NCBI GenBank assembly: GCA_935421135.1
Contig: OW285197.1
Span: 10,939,223-11,003,222 of the forward strand
Length of the DNA: 64,000 nucleotides
Direction: 5' to 3'
Origin: Bugulina stolonifera
Lineage: Eukaryota > Bryozoa > Gymnolaemata > Cheilostomatida > Bugulidae
The position numbers were made by a program, and so were the translations under genes. The notes beneath the pieces were generated by a model. It was not told where the DNA came from, did not search any database, and was given only the letters and a program-made list of their open reading frames with translations. This document shows, piece by piece, positions 47,060 to 59,163 of the stretch (positions are counted from its first letter, which is position 1; each line of letters begins with the position of its first letter).

Positions 47060-48200
47060 GACATTCAATTATTATGCAATATTGAGTTTCTCAAGTGTAT
47101 CGATTTTTTGTTTAGCAAGCCATTTATCTAAAATTTCACAATATTGTAGTGGTCATAATTCTTTGTTCAGTTGCCAAGATGCTTGAACGTCTTCTAATAT
47201 ACTGTTCAATAATAACTTAGTAATGCATTTTCTAGAGTTGATAGACCAATACTCCAATTTCCTTGCTTTACTTAGTCAGCATCATTGTAATTAAAAGTAC
47301 TTTGTCTGCAAGCAGTCTAAGATTCTATTTTTAGGACTTTCAGCTATATTAATTGAAATTAAGTTGATCAATAGTTTCTTCGCCTATAAATATATGTCAG
47401 CTAAATGTTTTAATTGCAATATTGAGAGTAGGCCTACTTAGTATTGGATATGTGTGTATACATGATCTTGACCTTGATCAGATACCAAATCTCCCTACCA
47501 GCAGAGCAAGCAAAATTCTTTTCTTAGATGCATTTGCTGAAAGCTCACGTTTGCCATGTTAAAGTTTTCTTTTCCTTGATATTTGGCTGCAGATGAGATC
47601 TGTTTATTGTATAACATGCAAGATTACAACCTATTGATGTCTCTCTAATGATACATAATTTTATGTAGAAAATCCCTGATGAAAAACGTGCTGCCATGTT
47701 TGTTGCGCTCAAAAGTGGCTGTCCAATCAGAGACTGACTTATGTACAGCGACAACATCCAAAGGTACATAGTGCAACTGTGTCCTTCACCTACACTTTGC
47801 CGATGTAGAACTATACGTCCACACAGCTCTAGTCTTCAGATTACTGACAAAGGTGCAGGTCTGTTTACACAGATGTTGGGATAGAAAAGTACTCATATGA
47901 CTAAGGATTTAAATGTCTGCAGAATTTTATGGGATTTATTTGCACATGTACATATAATAATATTCTATTGCATCCATACCATTAATATAATAGAGCCAGG
48001 CAATTAGAATATTATTACAAGATTACATTTCATCCACTGCATACTCGTGGATGAGTTGTAATACTGAGAGAATATTATTTAAACTTGCCATACACTGCAT
48101 GAATATTGTTATGTATTACATGTAGAGCAAAAATTCTGATATTAGACAATTATTGGACAATACAGAAATTTAGTATGCCAAAAGTTGAAATTATTATATT
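47060..48200. other. Stretch after GPCR 1 exon 7
   Basis: I searched here for an equivalent of GPCR 2 exon 8 (R-R-S-L-I-N-N-V-L-K-C) and did not find one. An AG-preceded open run at 48126 reading R-A-K-I-L-I-L-D is in the right phase but does not resemble it. Confidence 0.4.
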
Positions 48201-48211
48201 GGGAGTTATAC

Positions 48212-49019
48212 TAGTGCTGGGCGGTGTTTCGGTGTCATTCAGTTTTTTCGGTTTTTTTTTCATCCGGTTCAAAAACCGCCAAAACTCAAAATGTGAACCG
48301 ACACCGAATGCGGCGGTGCGGTTTTATTCGGTTTTAAAAGTCAAACCGCGCCTTGTCTCTTAGCGCACCCACTTTCAATAATGGCTGGCGTTGAAAACAC
48401 GTGAATTCATGTTATGCTTCTTTTAATCCTTATAATTCGATGCCATCCTTGGAATTTAGACTTAGCTGCAGCCATCAATGTCACGCTGTAAGGGTTTACT
48501 GTAGTCTTTATTTGATTCTAGTGGTCAAACTTGCATATTGTTATAAATAATTAATATTTAATTATTGCAAATTATTGAACAAAACAAAAATGGTGGCCAT
48601 TTCCGGTAATGGCTGAAACTCCGAACACGTGAATTTATGTTATGCATCTTTCAGTCTTTATAATTCGATGTCATCCTTTGAATAAATACTTAGCTACAGC
48701 CATCATTGTCACCCAGAGATGATTTACTTTAGTTTCATTGAATTCCAGTTGTTATACATCCATATTATTATAGATGATTGGCATTTAATAATTGCAATTT
48801 ATTAGAGAAAATTAAAAATGGCCGCCATTACAGCTTTAAAGCAGGGTGTGACAACTCCAATATTGAGTATTTAATTTCCGGTTCGGTTCGGTGTTTTTTC
48901 ACGAATTAAAAAAACTGAATTAAACCGAGGGTGAGAAGACAACTTCGGTTTCATTCAGTTTTTTAGAAAAATCAGCAAAAAAACTGAATGCACATGCAAA
49001 TCAAAACCGCCCAGCACTA
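48212..49019. mobile_element. hAT-type MITE (808 bp)
   Basis: The ends TAGTGCTGGGCGGT and ACCGCCCAGCACTA are inverted copies, with an exact 8-bp target duplication AGTTATAC (48204-48211, 49020-49027). Subterminal CGGTTTTTTT / AAAACCG words are repeated, and the interior is AT-rich with two related halves (GTGAATTCATGTTATGC / GTGAATTTATGTTATGC). There is no coding capacity. The ends and duplication length are classic for hAT. Confidence 0.92.
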
Positions 49020-49039
49020 AGTTATACTCTATTGTAAGT

Positions 49040-51140
49040 GAATAATCAGGAATTATCTTCTCATATGAGTGCAAGTCTTTTCTTATTTAGAATTGTCTAC
49101 TTTTGTGTATGAGTTCTGATGGAACAATAATATTAAATTAATATTCTGTATTTTAAATTTTTATCTATGGCATTATTGTATGTTATGCAGCAGCAGGTCT
49201 CAAACTAATGGGTCAATGAATAAAATATGTCAAATTCACTCAGAATTCAAATTTTGAATTAATTCATATGTTTATTTATATACATGTTTTAATTCATGTG
49301 CTATTCACCCTTGAGACAGCTGAAGCAATATCACAATTACTGTTCATACTACTGCATATAATGTACAATCATACTACTATGGCAAAGGGAAGACAAATTG
49401 TAGCCCATATAATTTTTGTTGTCCTTCTGTTAGCTGAATTCATTTATTTAAATAATACGTTGTAATTTTATGAAAGAGGAGGGATGATGAGATATATTTA
49501 AAAACTCCAGTCCTTTACACAGCTTCCAGATATAGGATACTATTCTAGCAATCTATCAATAGGGCACATAATTGGTACCAGTGTGGAATGGCGGAGGGGG
49601 AGGGGAGAGCGGGCATCACTCATCATTCCATATTACACAGGTGAGGCTTGTACGCTTTTACTAGTCTTTATTTTAAGGAAACTAACCAGTTAATGCCTTC
49701 TACTTACATTCTACAGCATAACTCAAGACATGCACGTTGTGAAGACAACTCCACTACAACTAATACATAGGTCTAAAGTTTTATATTAAACGCATAAATG
49801 CAAGGCTAAACAGTAAGCTGTGCTATCAATGCTATCAACGCTATTGATGCTATACATATTTGTTATATCAGAGACAGGAGAACAAAATTAGCATAATTTT
49901 AATCACTGCAATAGAGTTGTGTAAGAAATGTAGGCTAAAATAAATCTAGACAGAGCTTTCATCACAGTAAAATGATCTACATAGAATAGTGCAAGCCAAC
50001 CCTAACACTAAATAGTATATCAGAAGCTCTCAGGCTAGGCTAATGACAAGATACAGTGAGTAACTACTGTAGCATGAAATGATTTCATTTGAGGAACTCT
50101 TCCTAATCAGAGCAGGGGTGGATCCAATTTTATCAACTGGGGTTTAACACCAATGGATCACCAACATTCTAACACTACTTTCCAGAGTATGCATGCATAT
50201 ACATGTACTTTATTTTTGCTAAGACCCAAGCTATTTGCTTTATATAGAAATGCAATGTAAACGCTAAGTTTATAGTTATTCTAAGGGCTACAACTTTGAT
50301 GAATGAGTTATCAATGATTTGGATTTATCCACTTCTTGTTAAACTCTGTCTTCTACTAATATATATAATTGTTGTAGTATATGATATTATTTAAAACTTC
50401 ACACCATTGGAATAATATAGTTTCATATTAAATTGCCAAACAAGTGGGAAGCAATTCCACATGAATATCCTCAGAGAAATTTAAATTTTCTATAAGCAAG
50501 GTGGATATATTGTTATACATTGTACATTGTAACAAGGTAAGTAACACTACATCGTTAAATTTACTTCTGCAGTTTTTCGTATGTTGATAAGTAGAGCCTG
50601 TGATCTTTGTTCTATCATAAATTCAAATTAGCACTTTCAGTAAATTAGTTTTAGTAATGTTACTAAACTATTGGAAAACACAGATGAACATAATTATGTA
50701 CACCCCACTGCATTGTAAACAGACAGTTGAATTCACTAAAACATTGATGAGATGTGAACAATGTGGGGACATTTACAAGTAAATAATGTGCTACTTTTCG
50801 TATAAAGCAAACCGAAGAACATTTTTGAATGAAAACACATTTTCTAGTAAAGTAATACCAGAGAGTTTTATTAAATAAGAAGGTTTGTCATGCAAACATT
50901 GACACAGTATAGAAGCGTATTGAATTACAAAGTCACATGGCATGTCTGTCGGCTATGTTGTACTTACAAATCTGACTAGTAGTTGACGATTTATTCACAA
51001 ACTAACAGCTAGATTGTAGGCTTGTGTAGAGTAGATACTGTTTTGGTACAACCTGTCATCAGGATTTGATTCAACTGTTAGTAATTCTTACATAATTCTA
51101 CAGGTAGTAGTCGCTGAAATATTAGTTACCAGGAATAGAA
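49040..51140. other. Intergenic stretch between the GPCR genes
   Basis: Nothing with coding support. AT-rich with scattered ACATGTA words. Confidence 0.5.
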
Positions 51141-51149
51141 GAAATACCA

Positions 51150-54100
51150 ATGGAGTTATCGAATATCACAGAGAATGTTACAACAGGTAAGTAGATTTGC
51201 TGCTTTAAATTAGTTAATAAATAGAATAAGGTGAGAAGTAACAATATAAAATAGAATAAATAAAAGAATATAAATAGAATCGCTGTTGCAGACCTAAATG
51301 AATACATATCAGTAAGTTACTCTTTTTCATTGTACATGTCTGTACTGTTATACCTTTGGGGGAAGAAGCTGGTGCACTCTGATCGGTCTGTATGTAACAC
51401 ACGTGAAATGGCCTGTGCATGTAAATAGGCCTGTATGTAACACACGTGAAATGGCCTGTGCATGAAAATAGGCCTGTGGGTAACACACGTGAAATGGCCT
51501 GTGCATGTAAATAAGCCTGTGAGTATGAATTATAGGCCTATGCATTTTTCATCCAATTGTTAATGTTTTGCAACAATCACACACTAATATACATGTACAT
51601 GTACATGTACATGTGAATGCACTTGTGAGTTTATGCCACTACTGGAGACCTCTTTATTGATGGTGACCTTGATATACAAATTTAGAAAGGTCACTTGGCA
51701 TGTGCACACGGACAGACAGGGTCAACCGTTGTTTTGATTGTGCTAGTTGAAATGAGTTTAAATATTTTAAATCACGGATTGCATTGTAGCATAAAGTAAT
51801 CTCGGATAGTACACTATAGTGTATATGCAGGCCTTGTTACTTTTTAGGCTATCATGTTTTTCAGTGGGATTAGCGACAGTTCAAATAGCAAAATCATGAA
51901 TCAATTGTGCGTAACGATAACGACTTGTTTGTAAACAGTCAAACATACACTCTACCCCCTTCCGCTTATTACTGTCAATGCTCCATCAACTGTCACCTTC
52001 TGAGATGGTCATGTGACTATCTTCTGGAATAGTCATGTGACTGATACTGATAGATTTATTTCTCAGCTGTTTATATAATCATTTTGTCACTCATTGGACT
52101 GTCTAACTGACAAACAGTATAATTTATTATTATATTATTTTATTAATTTATTACTACTACAGAAATACTTGCATAATAATAATTATTATCTGAAAATATA
52201 ACTACACAGTAGTTTAGCATGTTATCTGCTAGTGGTTTTGTTTGTTATCTATCAGTTGAACACAAAGTATCATAGTTTTAGATGAATGGTAATCCTATAC
52301 ACAATAATTGATACATAACAGAGGTTAGCTCCTATAATTATCTCATCTGATAGCATTTGCATTTCCCAGTAGTGTATTATTTACCAGTAAATAATACAGT
52401 CAAGCATTTAAATCTTTAGCTACTATTTACAAATGTTTGTATTCAAAAGATTGTCTCTCATTGCAAAAGTCACACTAACTCATTGCCTTGCTGCCTTAGC
52501 ACATGACTCTGCTGCCACCAAAAATTGAATTAAAATTAGCTGGCACATAGCAGTGTAATAATAATTATTGAATCACAGCTAGTCTTGTTTGTTTAAGCAG
52601 GTCCTGTTAGCAATATAATGTAGAACTGCTTCTTATTGATGCTGTGCTAGAAATATTATTTTAAATGCAAAAAATCATTTTTCTAGCTAATATTTGATCC
52701 CAGTTATTCCTATCACAAATAAGAGGTTGTATACTCTCTCTCCTCTCTCTCACTATAATATTACTTCTGTTCACATTTTAGAATGCCCGCACCCATCAGC
52801 GGACCCGGAAGCTCCGTATAAAATTCTCAACTTTGCGCTCATCATGATAATATCACTGATTGGACTGGTGGGTAACGTACTCGCTATTATCACATTCAAT
52901 CAGCAGAAACGACAGACGTCAGCCACCATATTCCTCAAAAGCCTTGCGTTATTCGATATGCTATTAATAGTAACAACAAATCTATTCTGTCACAGGTATG
53001 TTGATAGCTTAATATAAGTAGACATCATGTACTACGATAAGTAGACATGTACTACTCTATGTTGAATAATAATAATATTTCTTGGTAATGTAGAATATAA
53101 AAATTATTTTAATCCTTTCATGGCCAAAACTTTGTTTGCAAGTACAATGTATACAAGTCATGATTTATGCATATACACATGTACTGGTAATTATATACAG
53201 TGTACATAGCAGTAGCCTGCAATTTATGTTTCACTTGGATATTCTACATTAGATGTTGAAAAAACATATTAATTGGGTACAATTTTACATTCTTCTTTAC
53301 AATAATTTCCATGAGCTTTATCGCGATTGGTTGAAAGAAAAAGAGGAACTAGGAAATCTTGTAACTAAAAATGTTTGTTAAAATGGTCTATTGGATTCCT
53401 TCTGGATGAATGTTGCTGGAGGTTGAACCTTCTTGATTGACATGTTATTTAACTCTTGTCTGATTTGAAAAGGCGCAATGCTGTCAAATTTGACAAATGG
53501 CTGGAAGTGTTGCTCTAAATAATCATGATAAATACACTTTATTTAGCAGATGACAAGTTAATTGTCGTTATTTGTATGAATAATGTGCTAGACTGAATAC
53601 TGTGTTAGACTTATGGAAACATTCATTCGCATAAAAACAACTTATAAAGTGTAGCTGCTACAAGGCTCTGTACTGTTTGTTATCTTCTATAAACAATTAT
53701 TATTATTATTATTTCAGATATGCCTACACTTTAGTATTTCCTCCAAGCTGGGTCAACCATATTGTATCAGGGAAGTTGACCATTGGCATCTTACCAATAA
53801 GTTACATGTGTCAGACATTCTCTACGTGGACTGTGGTGGCCGTGGCATTGGATAGGTGAGTGGGAACAGTAGCAGCTACTAGGAGGCATTCTCCTGTACT
53901 AAATACATAACAAGATCCATCACAGTTGTTGTGATGTAACGGATTATTATAAGGAAGTTGTTCTCTCTACTATTTGTAAGTTGCTTGCCCTTCCCCCCAA
54001 ACCCAACCACATTATATACAATGCACATGTAGACATATCATACTACATGTATATTTAGCAACTGTTAATTGCTGAGCCCTAGTACCCAGCTATACCAGCT

Positions 54101-56909
54101 ACTACTCTACCATACACACTGTAGGGGAAGGATTAGATAATAGTGCTATCAGGAAACTCACACTATTTTAGTGATTCAGTACAGGAAGTGACAGGATTGC
54201 TTACAGGCTTGATGGCTTGCAAGTTCATTCATAGTTTAAATTTTGTAATATTCAAATTTGAATATATTATAGCTGTATATCCTGTCAAAAAATAATAGTC
54301 TAGTGGGAATACTTCTCTCAAACCCAACTAAAATCAGTCTGCAACCGAGTCAGAAAGCTGTAAATTATTATATAACATCCTATATAAATGCTTGTCAACC
54401 AGATATTGCTTCTAATAAATCACTCTTATGAATGTACATGTATGTTTTTTTACCTTTTACAGATACATCCACATTTGTCACCCTCTCAAAGCATCTAGAT
54501 GGTGCAGAACATCAATCGCAAAGAAAGTAGTGGCAGGGATTGTCCTCTCTTCCATTATCTACAATATTCCAAGATTCTTTGAGTACTACACGATACTGCA
54601 GGTTTGCTGCTTTGGTCTTGTTTATGTAAAATTAAAGTATGTACTTATACATAGATCTGTAGTTCACTGCGTTCCATCGACTAGCACTTTTTCAACATTG
54701 TTAGCCGATTCATTGCTGTTCGCACCTAACGCTGTGTACTAATAGGTATTAATAGTATTAGATTAAATATCTTCAAGCAGTACATGCAGGTAAACTTATT
54801 CCGGTAAAAGGCTTAGGGAGAATTTACATGTCGATACAGAAGTGTATTAGTCAAGCAGCTAATCCTGTACAATTTGGCCAAGCCCACCCACTTTACTTCC
54901 CCTGGAAATGCATGTATGCCTACATATGTATGCCTGTCCAAGCTGTTTCAAGGTTGACTACCACAGAACACCTACATCTAGCATATTTTAGTAGTTTATG
55001 ATCCTTTTGTCACATTGCTGATTAATGTTTTAGGTTGCCCAGAAAGAAATAAACCCATGTACAGGCTACTTCAACGTTCCAGCCGACACACTGGGAGGGA
55101 ACAATGGCTACCAGTATTCATACGCCTTTGGACTCTACATGGTCACTATGTATGCAGTGCCCCTAAGTGCCCTTCTCTTCTTCAATGGAAAGCTTGTCAA
55201 AAAATTAAACTCGTTGGTGAGTGTACCCAATTTCATAAATACTCAGTGTAAGAATCACATTATTTTCATTAATCTGAGCTGGATAAATTTGCTTTTCTAT
55301 CTTGTAAAGTCTGTATGCATGTGTATGCCAAACAACTATTCTAGCTTTTAGCTTTGTCGTTAAAAAAATAAAAAGAGCTGCCATCAACTATAATATTGCC
55401 AAATAGTTTGAAATCGGCTACCTTATTAGTAATAGTTGTATAGCTGATATATAAACCAATTAATATTTAAATCCTGCTTGTATGCACATGTAGGTAATAC
55501 TCTATTACAAAATCTGACAATGTTTGAGTATTTGTAATACACATAGATATACAATCATGTACCTATTGCATTTCAAAGTATAGCTGCATTTATATAAGCA
55601 TAACTATTATACACCTATTAGTAAGCTTGCTTATTCTATTGTCCAATGTCTTAATTTTAGAAAGTTCCAGGTACAGATAAAAAAGTTAAAAGATTAAAAG
55701 GCTCCGATAAAATTCTACCATCTCTGGTCGCCATAGTCACCATCTTCCTGATCTGCCAGGTTAGAATGTGCTTGTAATAGTAGCTCAACTTATTTTGCCA
55801 TAAGTGTGTTTGTGTACAAACTTTACATTTGTATCACAGCAGCAAGACTAGGAAATACTGCTCATAGTTTAGGGTTGTCTTCCCTTCAATGGGACAAAAA
55901 CGTATTCTAACTTCAATATTATACTTGTAGTATTATAACGTGTTACTGTAATAAACATGTACATTTGTACAGATGCAATTATTGTATATTACATGTATTT
56001 ACACTGGTTTGCAACCAATGCCACTCTTTCTATTGACTGTTGATTACTAACTATAATCTGCCAAATTAAGGGCAAGACGACTTCAACTATCACTATAATT
56101 GCGATACAATAATATCATCAAGTAGATAGTGCCAGTTGAATTGCACTATGTCATACACTAATCCATTTACATTCTAGTCTTCTGCAATTTCAGATCCCAG
56201 ACATGGTACTGCAGATTCTCTGGAGGATTAACAGCCCAAAGGCCCCACAGTTCAGCATCTTTGCTTATGATTTAATAATCGTCAACTCAAGCATCAACTT
56301 CATCGTCTATGTAATCGCCGCTGACGGATTCAGGTATAAACAATGTTCGATTATGTAAAGTTTCTCACTTAGTTCCAAAAACGCGTCTTTCTGCTGCTAC
56401 GATGATAAGTCTATGCTATAAATTATCGCACCCAATGCTATCTGTTGCGATACTAACTAGGTGCAATAATGTTAATGGGTTATTTATGTTTTAACCATGT
56501 TTTATTACTGTTTTGTATTAAGGATTAGCTGTCCTATTTTATGGACCTGAGGCTTAATGAGCGACAGGAGCTGGGCTCTGAGTCTAAGAGCTTACCTTTT
56601 ATGACAGTAGTGGTTTGACCTTGAACCTGTGACCCAATAATGTCTACAAATTACCAAATACAACTAATACACCATTCTGCTACTCTGAGCAACTCATGCA
56701 GATCCAATATTGAGATAATGAATTTAAATCTATATTTTAGGCGGTCTCTGATCAACAACGTTCTCAAGTGCATTAAGATCACCTTACCGACCTCTACCAC
56801 AGCTGACGACGAGACGTCTACTAATCTGGCGTTGCGACCGAAAGCCCAGGAGCAAATATCTGCAGACTACAGCAGTAGCAGCCGCATGGAACCACGAGAG
56901 GTAAGTTGA
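51150..56909 (+). CDS. Rhodopsin-class GPCR 2 (peptide-receptor-like), 372 aa
   Basis: Exons: 51150-51186, 52782-52995, 53718-53855, 54463-54601, 55034-55216, 55661-55759, 56194-56333 and 56741-56909. N-I-T and N-V-T sites mark the extracellular end. TM1 G-L-V-G-N, TM2 L-A-L-F-D, TM3 A-L-D-R-Y, ICL2 I-H-I-C-H-P-L-K-A-S-R-W-C, ECL2 N-P-C-T-G-Y-F, TM5 A-V-P-L, TM6 F-L-I-C-Q-I-P (Gln for the toggle Trp), TM7 N-S-S-I-N-F-I-V-Y, then R-R-S-L-I-N-N-V-L-K-C. There is no Cys at the usual TM3 start (3.25), so the ECL2 Cys may pair with the N-terminal E-C-P Cys. The last exon either stops at 56909 after R-E-V-S or splices at GTAAGT (56901); a phase-0 candidate ending exon is 58656-58706. Sequence and intron positions show it is a duplicate of GPCR 1. 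The ligand is unknown; FMRFamide-receptor-like features are inference. Confidence 0.88.
51386..51515. repeat. 43-bp tandem repeat, three copies
   Basis: The unit contains GTAACACACGTGAAATGGCC then TGTGCATGTAAATAGGCCTG. It lies in GPCR 2 intron 1 and includes the E-box palindrome CACGTG in each unit. Confidence 0.88.
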
Positions 56910-56919
56910 GATGATTGGG

Positions 56920-58420
56920 CGTGAAGCAATTCATAGATATTTCGTTTAAAAACAATAATTTTTCTGCAGTTATTTTAATAAACTTAAAATCATTCATGAA
57001 GCAAACATAAAAGTTGCTATATGCAAGTGATGACCGCTACTTAGGGTCAATGACCTGATCAGCCGATAGCAATAATGGACAGGGTTGGTAGAGTGCATGT
57101 GCACTGTTACACGTGATGATGTTACTGTTATACGTGATGATGTCAGAGTTTCTGAGCAAATGCTTTGTTAGCTGATCACTAATTGGTTGATTGTAGATCT
57201 GTGAAAATGTTTCTAATATTCCTTGAAGCAACATCAAATTATATCATAAATTATCATATTAGAAAGAAGAAAATATGCTGAATTACATGATGTACAGCGG
57301 AGGTTCAATATGTATGACTATTTAGACCTTGTGCAAACAGCTATTAGTGACATATTATTAGGATAAGAAGTCACTATCCAGAATAAAGTGAATTTTAAAT
57401 CCAGTTCATGTTCATGTTCATATCTGATTGGTTAGAATACTAGGAATTGAAATAGGGAGTTGTCAGCACATTCATTACACATTTGAAATACTATCGCTAT
57501 AATATAATGTTGTGTGTGGTACATTGGGTAGAGTAAATTGCATCAGTTGATGGATATCTAGGACCATTAGTCAGGCTATTTTAGACAGCTAGTTAGCTTT
57601 GCAATCACTTATTGATGTAGATATTGAAGCAATTCCTTCATACACTCAGTGCAAAGATCAGCATTAATATTTATTCTATTTGTAGGTACATGTGTAGACG
57701 ACTTCTAATTTACAATCAGATCAAATTTTGCCAAAGAAAGAAGCAGGGAAAGTAACTCTCAATCTTGCTATTACAATCATGCCATTGGTCCATTTACACT
57801 ATTGATTACCCAATCAAACAGCTCAATTTCTCTTATTATGAATTACCTTAAAGAGTTTATATTTACTGTAAATATTTATCATTTTGTACAGTTTTATATT
57901 TGCATGATTCCGAATAATAACAATTGCATATTTATATAACTACACGTAGTTTGTGCAGTGCATAGTACATTACACAGTATTCATGTAGTTGCATAATATT
58001 TTTGAAAAGGCCAGTCATTTAGTCTAAAACATTATTCTATGTTGTGCTGCTGTCTGCGTGCACTTTTTATCAGAGTTCATAAGTGATTTCAAGTACTATG
58101 AAAATAGCAACGTCATATGTCTCTACATAGAATACCTATAATGTACTTCAACATACCAGCATGTACATGTGAATGCGCAATATTATAATATGCATGTATA
58201 TATTATATGTTCCATATTATATTAGCATTATATAGAGTACAAATATAACAACGATGACTGGTTATTTGGGGCAAAATATTCTACAGGATTGTGCATGGCC
58301 AGTCCGTCTATTGTATGTTTACTACAATACACTGTATATTTATATTATGCATGTAGTCTATTGTTGATAGTGCCCTAGATGCAACTGCAATGTTTAATAA
58401 ATTTTTGATAATAATATTGT
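56920..58420. other. Stretch after GPCR 2
   Basis: No gene is supported. It could be an intron if the 56901 donor is used. A short doubled word, TACGTGATGATGT, lies near 57108-57145. Confidence 0.5.
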
Positions 58421-58426
58421 ACATAT

Positions 58427-58612
58427 GAAAATGTTGGTGCGAGCAAGTATCTTAAGAATGAATAATAAGACGAGACGCATTTTATATTTTTATTGACTCC
58501 TAATATTTCGATATATGTCCATACATCATCATCAGAGGAATGATGATGTATGGACATACATCGAAATATTAGGAGTCAATAAAAACATAAAATGTGTCTC
58601 TTCTTATTATTC
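58427..58612 (-). mobile_element. Foldback MITE-like hairpin, family FB1 copy 2
   Basis: Inverted relative to copy 1 (3066-3243) and flanked by the same tail, ATGTTGGTGCGAGCAAGTAT. The arms of about 72 bp pair around a short loop near 58533 with few mismatches (ATTGACTCCTAATATTTCGA / TCGAAATATTAGGAGTCAAT). It is less degraded than copy 1. Confidence 0.85.
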
Positions 58613-59163
58613 AATATTGTACATGTAATTCAATGTTCTACTGCACATATATTAGGTTCCACTGGGGGAATTCGGAGAAGTGATTTGGCATGTTCTTTCT
58701 AAGTAGAAATCATAAGCTTAAAATCCGGGAATCCTGAATTTGAGAGATTGTAAATCAACTCACGTGGCATATAGTACGGAGAAGTTATCTTACCTTGATT
58801 CCAATGATATTGAAGGAGATGATAACTCTAAAACAAGCAAACGAAATAGCAACGTGAAGTGTGCAACTTTCAACATTGTAATGTACATTAATTATGCTGG
58901 TATGACCCACATTGGTAGTGATGCATTTACATCAAAACATCTCCAGAGGGTTCATATACTTGTGTTATTGCATGTATATACAGAACAGCACTGACTTGAT
59001 ACAGCTTAAATACATGTAGGGAGTACTCAAATTACTGGGAATAAAACATGATGATGTAATAAATAAATATTTTTTATTTTACTATGTAAATACAAAAAAG
59101 AGTGTGCACTGAATATTGTGCAAGATTCGTAGAACATAAGGTCAACTGAAGGTTAAGACAGGT

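Noticed and set aside
48126..48211. Candidate last exon for GPCR 1 broken by the hAT MITE
   Set aside because: Phase fits, but the translation shows no resemblance to GPCR 2 exon 8.
58740..58994. 84-codon plus-strand frame
   Set aside because: No splice signals, domain or paralogue; composition like the surrounding non-coding DNA.
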